From positions 14,578,501-14,642,500 of the forward strand of contig OZ059899.1 of assembly GCA_964057225.1 (NCBI GenBank): a stretch of 64,000 bases of DNA, written 5' to 3'. The position numbers and the translations under genes were made by a program. Origin of the DNA: Auanema rhodensis. Taxonomy: Eukaryota > Nematoda > Chromadorea > Rhabditida > Rhabditidae. Under the pieces are notes generated by a model, which worked only from the letters and a program-made list of their open reading frames with translations, was not told the DNA's origin and searched no databases. Shown here piece by piece: positions 21,281 to 33,900 of the stretch (the first letter of the stretch is position 1; each line of letters begins with the position of its first letter).

Positions 21281-24200
21281 ATGACGACTAAATTACGGGG
21301 CAGTCGCCTCGAAACCGAAGTCGATCGTGCTAGGACCGAGGGTAACTGGAAGCGCTTAACTGAGCTTCTTCCCTCTGTTCGTTCAAAGCAATCGGGAATG
21401 GATGATGCTGTAGAGCTTCTTGAGGCAGAGATTGAGCTTGAAACCTTTTTGGATCAACAAGGCGGTAAAAACATATATCACTTTGAAACAAGTGTATTTG
21501 ATTTACAGAAGTGTTAAGACCAAAAGAAGATAATATTGATGTTTTAAAACATGCCGAAACACTTCTTCTTAAATGCCATCAAGACAAAGAAAAAACGTCT
21601 ATATGGCTTGAAGCTCAATTATTATTGGCTAAACTGTATTACGTATCAGCAAATTATGAGAAGGTAAAAGAATAAATAATGTCACTCAATACCTATACTG
21701 TTTTTCAGTCCTTGAAACAAATAGAAAAATCCTGCATGGAATCAGGAAGTACTCCATTCCGAACTCTCAGAGTTTTACGACTTGTAGCTGAAGCTTATGC
21801 CATAAAAGGTAGTGACAAACCTTATCTATAAACTATAATGGAAGTATTGCAGCATTATGCTTAGAAGTAACTGGAGTAGAAGATAAGACAACTCGCAATA
21901 AGTCAGCGTGTTGCTTCGAAAAGGCAGCTGAATTAACGATTTCATATGTTTCTGAATTGGAGAAAGTTCTGGGAAATAGCATGGGAAAGAGTTTGTTCAC
22001 TACTACTCGAAACAATGATAGTATTATATCTGATTCAGCGGTAAACCCACTCACCAATTCAACGACTTCTGTACGCTCGCAAAAACAAGAAAAAATAGGT
22101 GATTTATTGGAATGTTGTCTAGAACGAGTTGCACAACTGCGAGTAAAGGATACCACAGTTGATAGAGTGAATGATCCTGAAGGAATTGAATGGTTTTTTG
22201 CTTTGCTTGCTCTTTTTATAATTTTCTATTTTCCGGTATCGCAAAATTATAACTTGCCTTGGTGATAAGTCGACAGGTGAAAGACTACAACAGAAATTGT
22301 CTCGTCAACTGGCTGAATTGTTGTTTCGTGTTGTTCCTAGTGATTGTAATGATCCCAGCCAAGTATTAAGCACCAAAGCAAAAAACCTAAGGTATTCTTT
22401 ACGATGTTGTTCAATTTACCGATTTTCTGGCAGTTTCTACGCTGGATCTCAACGGGCGTATTTCTCACCCACTTCGCGGACCGAAGAAATTATTCTTTTA
22501 TTACTTATTAGTGAAGTAAGTTCCAATATATTTCTATATATTATATTACCTTTTTAAACATTACTATGTAGTCTATACTCAAAACCGAACATATAATACA
22601 TTGATCCAAGTTATGAAAATGTGTGAAACTTGCGCAAATAAATCCAACCGGCCGCAATTCCGGTTTGGTGTATGGGACATCCAACATTTTCCATATTATT
22701 GATATATTATACGCTTGAACTATCTCTCCCTCACTTCCTTTTCTGGCATGTAGCTATGTTGTGTTGAATTCTGCTTCGTAATTTCATTTCTCATATCATT
22801 CCTTGAGCACTATGCCTTTGCTGAACAAGAACAGTTCCAGTTATTGCTGGGAAGATAACCCATTTCTTTTACGGCATTCCAAGGAAAGAACTAATGCAGC
22901 TGATACGGAGACTGTTGATTTCTCAACTATTCCCGACTGTTCTTTGCCTCCCTTGGATACTGAACGCCAACTTCAAAACATCATGGATTGTATTCTGCCA
23001 CCGTTAGTTTTCAAATCTGAAGAAGATTTCTGGAAGCAGCGTACATCGACAGCGCCTGTAACACGCATGGATATGGCAGCATTAGAAGAAAAGTTCGAGC
23101 ATGAACTTGAGTCTAGAGCAGCCAAGCCTTTTGGTATTTGTCCTATTCGTAGACAAATCTACGATCAACTTTTTGGTGATTGTTTTACTTAGTTTTCATG
23201 AAACTTGTGGCCTTATTCAGATGAGCTCATTCGTCAGACGACTGTTTCATGCTCAGAACGAGGTTTACTCCTTCTACGGATACGTAACGAGATAAGGATG
23301 ACGTTTCTGGCATACCAGACGTTGTTAGAAAGTGCTATAAGCTATGGCTTACGTAAAGCACTTTCTGTTGAAAATGATCAATCACGTGCTGTATATGAGC
23401 GAGATGAAGAAAGATCAAAGAATTCACAACTTATGCTTAAGTATTGCTTCCTCATTTCTAAATTTGCAATTGTTTGGAGGTTTTAGGATAGCACAGCTTG
23501 AAAGACGCGCAGCTGCTGACAAAAATGCTGCGGAGGAAGAGCTTGAAATTTTGTCGCAACGAATGAAAGAAGAAAATGAAAGACTCATAGATGCAAATAA
23601 GACTCTGAAAAATCAATTACAAAGCATTTTACAATTGGATCAGTTGAAGCCATTTGATCATGACACTACTAAACAGCCAGAAAAGAAATGAAATTTTGTC
23701 CTCATAATGAATCTATGTCCAATAAACCATGCTTAAAATCTCATTTATTCCTCCATTTCACAGATTTTCATTTTAATTTAAATCCTTCTCTTAGGTTCTT
23801 GCCACAAGAGAAGTAGTTCTTAGCCGTAGCGACGATCTTGCTGCTTCTAGACTGCAGTCTATTAGAAATGCCAAATCTGTTTACAATCTTCTAACTCTGG
23901 TAAAACTATCAACTTTTTCAATTCCTGTTTCATTCTCATCTGATTATCTACAGGTTCTATCTACTATTCGTCAATATCATTTGATGTCAATTATTTTTGA
24001 AAGAGCTATGAAGTTTGCTAACGAAGATTCTTATATTTGGTATTGTTTTTTTTTAATTTCTTTGAAAAAAAATTGTTTTCTAGGCAACAGTTTGGCCTTT
24101 CTCTTCTTTGTAAAGGACGTTGGCTTAGAGCGGCTCATGTACTTGACCAGAGCATCCAAGTGGATAGCTCGGAGGGTCCATTACAACATTTACTAGCATC

Positions 24201-26010
24201 ACAGCTATATATACAGCATCTTGCTCAATATGATATTGGTATTCCTGAACTGAAGTTTTGTGTTTTGATGAAAATAATTCAGCTTATCAGCATGCTCAGA
24301 AGGCTACCGATTTATGCTCAAATGCTCATTTTGCTTATTTACGTCCAAGATGTTTATTAATGGCTGCTCTAGCTCAGAGGTAAGTACATAACTTAAATTA
24401 TTATCTTACAACTATTAATTTAGTTTACAAGCACAAGCTGAAATATGCTGGGATGATAAGAAGAAAGGATTAGGTAAAGCTGTAAAGCTTTTTGAAGAAT
24501 GTGTAAATGAAGATCCTCATGATTATTTGAGTTTGTATTACTGTGCCCTTTATCACGCAATTGGTGAGTCTTTATTTTTATTTTTTTTAGAGTTGGTGAA
24601 ATTTCAGTTCGGGATCTTGATGGAGCAAGAGATCGTTGTGCTCGTTCTTTGGAGCGAAATCCTGATCAGCCATCGGCCATTATGCTTTTAGCTCTTCTTT
24701 TCACTGCTGTCGGAGATCTTAAGGTCTTAGCCTCCAAATGTTTAATATTTGAAACCGTTTTTCGGATTTTAGGGCGCTTTAGAACTTGTGGTAAACGCAT
24801 TGAACGATTTCCCAACTCACTATGGTCTCTTGGTTCTACGCTTGCATATTGAAATCAAGTTCGGAAGAGTAGATGAGTCACTCGGAACATGCACTGCTCT
24901 TCTTGATTTCTGGAAGAAGAAAGAGCCTGCTTATTACGATGAAGATAGAGCTCAGGCTACAGTAAGTGGCACCGACGCTGCTGCTTTACTTGGAGTAAAA
25001 GCCGGAACTCCTGTTGGTGGAAGGGATTCTAGCGTTACTGGAGCCCACAATGGGTTGCCATATGCTCCAAGTGTATTAGGAACTGCTGGAAGTCAGGTTG
25101 GACTTGATATATCAGGTAATTCCCTGTGTATTGTAACATCACAATTTACTCTATTCAGGGGATAGTGGAGTAGCCCAGTCGGAAGGTGGAGGCCAATCTA
25201 GTGCAAGTGATTCTGGAGTTGCTGGTTATAACTGCGGATTCGCTTGGTCCCGGTTCCGCGCCAGAGTAAATAAAAATCTTCATCTTGTTATCTAAATGTA
25301 TATGATTACAGGCTAATATGTGGATGGCATTGGCAGAATTGTTCTTATCTCAGAACAGAATATCTGATGTTGGACCATGTGTGGAGCAAGCTATAGCATT
25401 ATTCCCTCATTCTTATCAAGTTTTATATCTCAAGGTTTCTTTCAATTTTGAAGTTCCTGTTTTAAAGTTATTCTATTTCAGGGAAGACTTTTCTCAGTTC
25501 GGGCTGATACTAACAGTGATGAACAAGTTGCATCTCGATTACGCTCTGAGGCCAAAGTAAACTGATTATTTTCAAATCTTATTCTTATATTCTTTACATT
25601 CAGGCTGCTTACTTATCTGCTTTGGCTCTATCTCCTTCTCACTCATCAAGTCTTCATCATCTCGCTATTTTGTATGAAAAAGAAGAGAACTTTAAGATGG
25701 CCGAACAACTGTACAGGTAAATCTAAAAGACTTATATCAAAATCTTACATTTTGTTTAATTTTTTAGCTTTATTAGCAAATTTTATTAAGTGTTATTATC
25801 TCGTCGTTGATTAATTATAACTATTTCAGAGAATTAGTTCGTGTTGATCCTATGAATTGTGATGGCTGGCAGCAACTGGGTTGCTGTCAGATGAGACGAG
25901 GCTTGATGAAAGAGGCTTCTGAATCTTTAGCTACAGCAGCAAATTTGGACAGATCCACTCCTCTACTTCCATTTTCAGCAATTCCAATTGTATTTCCTTC
26001 TGGGTTTTAG
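21281..26010 (+). CDS. TTC7: TTC7, TPR scaffold of the PI4KIIIalpha plasma-membrane complex
   Basis: TTC7, with FAM126 and EFR3, holds phosphatidylinositol 4-kinase alpha at the plasma membrane to make PI4P. Many short exons run from ATG 21281 to TAG 26008-26010, giving about 800 residues. The N-terminal half is helical, including RGSRLETEVDRARTEGNW at the start. TPR-like repeats fill the C-terminal half (for example AELFLSQNRISDVGPCVEQA and LAILYEKEENFKMAEQLYRE), and the protein ends with the family-like PFSAIP segment. A long internal intron, 22517-23794, contains a complete dynein gene. The junction between the exon ending near 22190 and the one resuming near 22275 has no clean in-frame GT-AG choice, so the model there is provisional. 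An acceptor (TTTACCAG) lies just before the ATG. Confidence 0.88.
22644..22668. repeat. inverted repeat upstream of the nested dynein gene
   Basis: AACCGG and CCGGTT flank an 8-nt loop, with the arms extending imperfectly (CCAACCGG / CCGGTTTGG). It lies about 145 nt before the nested ATG inside the TTC7 intron. It could be a promoter element or a chance hairpin. Confidence 0.35.
22812..23691 (+). CDS. DNALI1: axonemal dynein light intermediate chain (DNALI1/p28), nested in a TTC7 intron
   Basis: p28/DNALI1 is a subunit of single-headed inner-arm dyneins. Three exons (22812-23175, 23221-23440, 23487-23691) join in frame to give 262 residues, matching the family (about 250-280). The sequence has the family layout: a Pro-rich N-terminal part with ILPP motif (DCILPPL, about 58-64), a central region (GICPIRRQIYDQLFDELIRQ, about 107-126), a conserved helix (RGLLLLRIRNEIRMT) and a long C-terminal coiled coil rich in Glu/Lys/Arg. 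It has its own stop and an AATAAA at 23721, on the same strand as the host, and lies wholly inside one TTC7 intron. An independent promoter is therefore expected. It is intact, with no frameshift. Confidence 0.9.
23721..23726 (+). terminator. AATAAA polyadenylation signal of the nested dynein gene
   Basis: AATAAA 30 nt after the nested stop codon and still within the TTC7 intron. Its use would compete with production of full-length TTC7 transcripts. Confidence 0.5.
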
Positions 26011-26513
26011 GAGGGTACTAGAAGCCCTACGTATATTGTACAAGAAATTTGATGTACATTCTAATTTATTTATTTCTAAACTATTTATTCTGAAATATAG
26101 GATGACAATGTGTTTTTCTCATTACTTTTCTATATTTTATTTCTTTTGCTCGCTTTAATTGACGTTTCCATATTTCTTGATCTTCTTTTTTATATTATTA
26201 GGGTTTGTATACTTGTCTCCTTGGAAGATTTCCGGTAAGCTTCATTGTTGTGAACATCAGCTTTCGTCATTTTCAGTTGATGTTATTTCACACAATTGCC
26301 TGTAAACTGTGATGTATAATAGGTATATAATTAACTTATTAATCATATGCTGTCATAGATTGTTTTAACATCCATAATAAGAATTTTTTGAAATCATCTC
26401 TCTTTCTGTTAGAGTTATTTAGCTCCTTAACTATATTTTTGTATAAAAATCGAATGAACTGTGTATATTTCAAAGGTTTTTAAAAGAAAAAAAATCCACT
26501 AATTCAGGGAAAT
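26011..26513 (+). other. TTC7 3' UTR and spacer to Gemin2
   Basis: AT-rich DNA without recognisable genes. An acceptor (AATTCAG) at 26501-26507 lies 6 nt before the Gemin2 start. Confidence 0.6.
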
Positions 26514-27417
26514 ATGGACAAAGGTCAATTTATTGACATTGGTGAATTCGATGAAACTTCTGTGGATTGCTCAGAAATGCCGCAATCAGCAGAACAATAT
26601 CTCAAACAAGTTGTTCAAATGAGAAAACACTTATTTCTTTTTTTGCTTTGATTTAAGGTAATGGTTTCAAGAAACCGTTGCCCTGATGTTGTTCGTGCCC
26701 ATGTGCTTCCGAAAGCTGTGGAATCAAAAGCTGTAAACGTTCAGGTTTTTGTTGGACCAAGTATTTAACTAGTTATATGATTATAGAAGAAAATAAAAGA
26801 TGTTAGGTGTCAACCGTTAGAATGGCAACAGGCGAAAGCAGAAGACTTCGCAGCAAAAAGAAAGCAATTTCTTGCTGCGAAATCTTCGTTTACAAAATTA
26901 AAAATTAAGCTTCCTCATTTGGATGATGAGGATGCCTGGAAAGAACTTATATTAGATCGGTGTCATCCAGAATTAGAGAAAACATTGAAAAATTTCCCTA
27001 ATCATGTTGCTACTCCTCCCACAGCATCTTTGATTGCTAGCATGTCACCAACGCTGGTAATCAAATTCGACAAGGATCATATATTCTAACAAATCTCTGC
27101 CTAGGTAAATACTTTGATCCCATACATTGTGGATTGGGCCAGTAGTGAAAGTTTTATTCGTCCTTTAAGAGAATGGCTTTACTCTTTGATGTTAGTAGTT
27201 GAATTACCGGTAGGTACAGCTTTTCGGATTGACAATCTCATTCTCTATTTTGTAGCTTCTTCATGATGTTGTAGCTGCCTTGAGAGATGTGACGAAAATG
27301 TGCAAATCGCTCAGATCAAATATTGCTGTTGATAGAACCGAAGATATAATGGAAATGTCTTTCTTCATAGCTGTTGTTTCCATGTTTTTCGGGCAGAAAG
27401 ACTTGGGCGATGAGTAG
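26514..27417 (+). CDS. GEMIN2: Gemin2 (SIP1), SMN complex subunit
   Basis: Gemin2 binds SMN and the Sm pentamer during cytoplasmic snRNP assembly. Five exons run from ATG 26514 to TAG 27415-27417, giving about 239 residues (human 280). The acidic N-terminus (FIDIGEFDE), the SMN-binding region with QYLKQV followed by RNRCPDVVRAHV, and the LEWQQ motif near 71-75 match the family. The helical C-terminal domain includes IPYIVDWASSESFIRPLREW and LYSLM. The human disordered linker is shortened, which explains most of the length difference. AATAAA follows at 27477. An acceptor lies 6 nt before the ATG, consistent with trans-splicing. Confidence 0.93.
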
Positions 27418-27476
27418 AAGCCGGTACTTTATAATTCTGAATTACGGGATATTTCTACGTGTTATTATTTTTTTTT

Positions 27477-27482
27477 AATAAA
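27477..27482 (+). terminator. AATAAA polyadenylation signal of Gemin2
   Basis: AATAAA 60 nt after the stop codon, in a T-rich context. Confidence 0.5.
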
Positions 27483-27931
27483 TATTGATGTTATAATATA
27501 TAAATCGATTAATTAAGTAAAAACCCTATGATAATACTCGATTACATCATATTGCGTAATTGAGATACAACCGCTAGACGTTTTCAATGCTTAAAGAATG
27601 ACTTATCTTCATGATGTATTACTGAGTTCTGTTTGCTTTTTACACCTGAACAAACTATTCAATTCAATTTGTGAATCATGAAGAAGCTAACTTCGAAATC
27701 TATGCTATGAAAGAACTTTACAACTTTCTCGAAAATTTCAATTATTTAATAATTTTTTGCTATCAATTATAATACGGTTGCACACATTACAGGTCGTAAA
27801 CGTAGGTCTGCGTACTTGAAAAAATATTTTCTCTAAAGTAACGAAATGCTTATTAAAATGGTTCTATTTTTTCAAAGTGTTGTAATGAACGGTGTTTTAA
27901 ATTATAAATTCCAGGGTAACATCAAAAGGGT
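27483..27931 (+). other. spacer between Gemin2 and GCN1
   Basis: AT-rich DNA with no recognisable gene. TTCCAG at 27909-27914 is the candidate acceptor for the GCN1 start. Confidence 0.6.
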
Positions 27932-30900
27932 ATGTCTGAGACTGAACACGCTGAAACACCTTCAGTTGAAGAGGGTGAAAACCCAGTGACCGAATCTGCG
28001 GAAAATCGTAGTGAGGTTAGTACTACGCTTTAAATATTGTGAACTTTCTTGAATTATTCAGGAAGATATTTTAAAAGATGAAATCAAAAAATTTTCTGCC
28101 AACTCTCTTGACTCAAGCGTTAGGAATCAAGATATGATACTGTCTGCTGTTACTAAGGCCGTAGAAAGAGTTTCTGGTAAATCACTCGAACTACTTCGGA
28201 AGACAATAAATTTAAATTTTTACAGAACTTCCTGAAGTTTACATCAAAGGTCTTATTAAGTTAGTAACTTATGCAGCAGTGCGAAGATATAATCAACCTA
28301 AATCCTATCAACTTGTTGCACGATTGCTTAGTGCTTTAGCCAAACATGATTCTGTGGCTACTGTGAAGCATTTATGCGATTGTATTGTGTCTTCATTCCC
28401 TATTCTACCCAATTTGACGTAAGCCTCGGTGTGATTAATACTATATTGAGTATTGTTTTTCAGCCCCAGCCGTGCTAAATTGGCTATCCACCCACAAAAA
28501 TGGATTTTGAATAATCTTTCTGAGGATTGCGTCAAAAATACTTCCTTGGTTTATATAGTATTTTCATTCACTTTCTAAAGTTCAATCTTTCTAGTTATCA
28601 GCTCTTGCTTCACTGAGCTATTACTGTGCGGTTTGCCCTCAAACATTCAAATCATTTAAAGAAAGATTAACTGGTTTATTCCAAGTAATCCCTGAAGAAT
28701 CTTTGAAGTCCGGGCTCGAAGGTTTAGCTAAAGACTCAGCTCATCCAGAGAAAGTTTTATGTCTTATATCAGCTATAGGAGTAAGTTATCGAAACTTGCT
28801 TCTCAGAAATTATTTTTATTTCAGAAATCTTTTGCTGTTCCCTGTTTTGTTGATTTGTTTTCTAAATATTGTTTGGTTACTAGAGCTAAACCACTACAAT
28901 TCGTAGTTGTAAGTTCATTTATTTATATTTTCTAGAAGTATTCTAATTTTCAGGATTGTTGCTCATCTTTCATTCCTTTGTTATCTGTTAAAGATTTTGA
29001 AAGTGAATTGTTACCTAACATCAAGAAGAGTTTACTTCGTAGTCCAGAGTTGTCTATGCCAGGTAAAAAAACTTAGTTTTGATCTATCTAAAAGATTTAA
29101 TTTCCAGGAATTCTAAATATTTTAAAGTATGCCACCTTCCCATTGGATGCATATGCTGATGAAATCATCAAGTCTGCTTCATGTACTCTTAGTCTATTTC
29201 TTACTGTTTATTCTTCATCTCTTTTCAGCTTCTTTGACATCAGCGAACGAACAACTTCGTGATGAAGCCGTTGATGTTCTTATTCAGATTGCAGTCTCTT
29301 CATCACCTGCTATTACTCAAAAAGTCATTTCTAGATTTTTCGACGCTATTACAGGTATTGCCTAGATTTAGTGCGCTATGTTGATTCAATTTTGATATTT
29401 ATAGCCTCAAAATCTGCTGATCAACGTGTCTGTTTCCTAAATGGAATAGCTAAATGTTCCGCTAGTAAAACAGCAGCTTCTCCTGAACTTGACAAAGTTG
29501 CTAATGAAGTTATTTCCAAAACTGCTAAGGCTGATAAAGATAGTATGTCCTGTTTTAAAAAGCAAAACTTTTCTTCAACAGTGTTTTTCAGCACACGAGG
29601 GGACAGTATCTGCTCAATGGGAAGCTACAACCCTATGGGCTGCTCGTCTGACTCAAACCTCACCACAGCTTATTTCAGCTTTTAATGTGAGTTTGAAGAA
29701 TTTGGGTTTTATTTCTCATTTTATGAATTTTTACAGGAAGCTCCTAAATTGAATATTGCTGTTAGATCAATTGGATATAGAGCTATTGCTCAAATTCTCT
29801 CTTCACGTAAGTGTGGTATAGTTCTTTAAGATTTCTATCATTTCACTCAGGCAATTTGGAAACGCTTCCAACTGAATCTGAGAAGGTTCTTTGGGGTGAA
29901 TTAGCCAATGCTCAGAAGGAAGCTCTTGATGCTATTGGACTTTCAACCGTTCTTCTTAGAACTATTCCAATAACATCTGATAAGTACATGGCAGTGTGGG
30001 AAAAAATTTCTCAGAACGAACAGCTTTTCAAAGATAAATCTCTTGGTTCTATCAATTGGAAAGATGGAGTAATGTGGGGTGAATTATGCGAACGCATTAT
30101 TCTCGATCGTCCTGCTTCTCAGGTAAATGCTGTTTAATCAAAATTTTAAGTATATCGATTGTGCCTTATAGACAAATTATCCTTCTTCTACAATTACTGC
30201 TCTTAGTTTACTCTTACTCTGGCCTCATTGGGAAGTTAGAAAGAGAGCTAGTCAAGCTGTTGAAAAGATCATCAAGGTTGAAAAAACCAAATTCGCTATT
30301 CCATTCGCTAAAGCCTTGTTCAAGGATATTGTAAGTGGCACATTGGCTCAGGTTTGTAGTCTAAAATATCTTAATGATGATTGGCATAACTTTCAGAATC
30401 TTCGTAAAGTTCCTGATAACAGAAATAGAACGGTTTGGTTCCCACCTGGAGAGTGGTATGTTTCGGTAAGTTGTTCTCACTTAGTATATAAATCTACTTT
30501 TTTAATCTAGGCTCTCAGACTTATCTTGAGCTCTGAAGGAGAAGATCTTACTAGTTTAGCAGTTCACACTTTGTTATTCTCTTCCTACTCTGATCTTGGT
30601 AATGTGTTATTTTCTTATTTTATTAGAATTTCTGTTATAGCTGTTGTTGACGGATCTGTATGGCTCCGTTGGATTCATAGCATTGATAAGGAATTGTGGC
30701 TGACATCTGAGACTTTCCGCAATGAAGTTCGTGATATTGTTCTTTCATGCGAGAACAGATCAATCCGGTAATTAAACCTGTTAAATCTCTTATTAACTTC
30801 TTCTGATTTAGTGATAACGCTTTGACCACATTATTTGCTCTCAATATTCCAAAATTGAAAACAGATCTGTGGGATTATACCGAAGAAAAGCTTAATGCTA

Positions 30901-33900
30901 TTGATGTTAACAAGTGTGTCCGACTCACTGAGAAGAATGTAAACATCTGGAAATGTCGTGATGGACAACTCTACAACACCGATGTTCTTGACTTGTTCGT
31001 TTACTGATTTACGCAGAGCCATATAAATTTCCAATTTTAGTGATGAGGGAGAATTCGCTCATAATACCAGGAGAGAAAATAAGGCTTACAGCTATAAAGA
31101 ACAAGTTGCTGAGATGCAACTTCGTCGAGAGTTGGCTGAAAAGAAGAGAAAGGAAGGAAAGCTCACTACCAAGCAGAAACAGGTCATGGAAAAGGAATTA
31201 GCAAATGAAAAGGTGAGATCTAGTCAGAAAAGTTGTCTCATGTTGTATCTGTTCAGCTCATTCGGGATGAAATTCAAGAATTATACGCAGAGGCTGAACC
31301 AATCATTGATTTAACCAGAGCTCTAGTTAGTTGTGACCATGCTGAAGCATTCCATAGGTTTGTTAATAACTTAAACTTGAAACTTAAATTTTTGTTATTA
31401 GATCCTCTATCTTGTTCAACTTTTGTCTTCCTCTTTGTCGCAGTTATCTTCTCACTCAAGATGCTGCTAGACTTTTCTTTGCTTATCGAGATGCCGCATT
31501 CCCACCATCTGAGGATTTCGTTGGAGAGATTGCTGGAAACTGCTGGCTAAAAGCAAATGGAAGTCATACTTACAATGATGCTTACATCGGAGATTCTTTA
31601 ACCGATGCTCTTCGTAGATCATTTTCTCTTCTTAATGAAAGAGCTTTTGCCATTGACACTGGAGATGAAGAAGGACAGGTAGTTCAAATGAACCACATCG
31701 ATGTTAAAATTAATTTTTCAGGATGACTTTGATATCTATGATGAAATTATTGGAGCTCCTCAACTTACATTCCTTTATCCATTAATCAAAACTATTCTGA
31801 ATGGAAGCTACATCGATGAGTTGAGAGAAGCTGCTTTGACCCTTCTTCATAATGCTTTCCATCGACGTTTCCTTAAGGTGCATTATATTCAATATTTAAT
31901 ATTCAATATGGTTTATTAGGACAATGCTGTATTAGAGTTACCAATGCTGGAATATGCTGATCTCTTGTTGGATTACTATTCTAAGAACTTGACTCCTGTA
32001 TGCCTAAAGGTAAATTTTTCTTTTATTTCTTTTAAAGATTAAGTTTTAGGCTATCACTCAACTTGTTTCACTTGCCAATGATACCGGGGACTTTGGACCT
32101 AGGGTTGTTGCTTTAGTACAAGGAGCTTTGAACTATCTTTTGGACATTAATCCAGATGTTCGTGGAAACGTATTGCAGGTATGTCTTTCATATATTTTAA
32201 AATGTATTATAACTCCATCTAGATTCTCTCTGCTCACAAACTTCTCACTCGTCTGGTTATTGAATCCGAGAATGAAACTTTCGCTATTAACTGCTTGAAC
32301 CGTATTTACATCGCTAAATTCGATGATGTAAATGATGTTGCTGAAAAGGCTAGCAACCTTTGGTTCAATTCTATGTTCAACCTTCGCCCAACTATGATCT
32401 TACCCTTGATCGGTATACTATTCAAAACAATTCATCTCAATTTTTTAAATTTTAAGAGGAATGTGTATCCCCTGTCAAGCTTATTCGAGTGTCTGCTGCT
32501 AAAGCTTTATCTGAAGCTCTCACTGAATTACCTGAGCAGATCGAAGTCTCACTTCAGAAACTAGATGATACCTATCAAGATTTATACAAAATCCGGGAAG
32601 CAGTTTTCGACGAAGTTGGACGCATGCAGCGTGATTCTATCGACGAATGGGAGAAGAGGTTTGAATAAATGGGAATTTTGTAATCGAAACATTCTTTTTT
32701 AGAACTGGAGTTGGAGAATCGTTGGGATATTTGGCTCGCCTTGTCCCACAAGAGTTAGCTGAGAAGTTGGTTCGAATCGTAAGTTCTTTAAAGTTTAGCA
32801 GAACTCATTCTTCAAACTCAGGTTGCTCCTCTTGCGTTGACTGATCGCATTGCCAGCTGTAGATATGCTATGACTGATGCTGCTGTTGAAGCTATTCGTC
32901 GTCATGGATCTTATCTTTTACCCACTGTTCTACCTTTCTTAGGTAGAATATACTGTAATCATGATACTAGTATACTTGCATTATAGAGGAAATGTCTGAC
33001 AATACACCAGCCGGAGCAGAATACGATAACCTCAGAGAAGGAGTTGTTGTTTTGCTCGGAACATTAGCTCAATTTTTGGAACCATCTTCGGTTAAGGTTA
33101 AGGCCATTGTAGGAAAACTTTTGGAAGTTCTCAACACTCCAAGTCAAGCCGTTAGTCAATTTTGAATGAAAACGATTTAGCCTTTTTCTTCAAGGTCCAA
33201 GAATCTGTATCGAAATGCTTGTCTCACCTTGTGCCAGCTATTCGTGATGACTACAAGAAGATTATTTCTAAGCTTCAATATCTTGCCATGAATGCTGGTT
33301 CATACGGTGAACGTCGTGGTGCTGCTTATGGTATCGGAGGTCTCATCAAAGGAGCTAAGTTGTGTGTTTTGGACGTGAGTACTGTAGCTTTGAATATTTT
33401 ATCTTGGATTTTCTTAAGACTATTGATTTGATCCCAGCCACATTCAATGCTATTGCTGATAAGAAGAACTCTAAAGCCAGAGAAGGAGGACTTCTAATCC
33501 TTGAGATTTTCTGCAGGTTTGCTATTGCTGTTCTGCAAAATCTTTACTAGTATTTTAGCTCATGTGGAGTTCCTTCTGAGCCATACATGGTAAAAGCTCT
33601 TCCCAACCTTCTTCTCTGTTTTGGAGATAACGACGAGAATGTTAGAAGATCTGCCGAAGATGCTGCTAAAGCTATGATGAGCATCATGTCACAACATGGA
33701 ACCAAGATTATACTTCCTATGATTACCAAAGCTTTGGATGATGACTCATGGAGAACTAAATGTGCTGCTGTAAGTTTATAAATTCTCTATTCAGCTTACA
33801 ATACTCGAGTTATAGACTGAACTTCTCGGAAACATGGCTTTCTGTGCTCCCCGTCAGTTATCTGCCTGTCTTCCCAACATTGTTCCAAAACTCATCGAAG

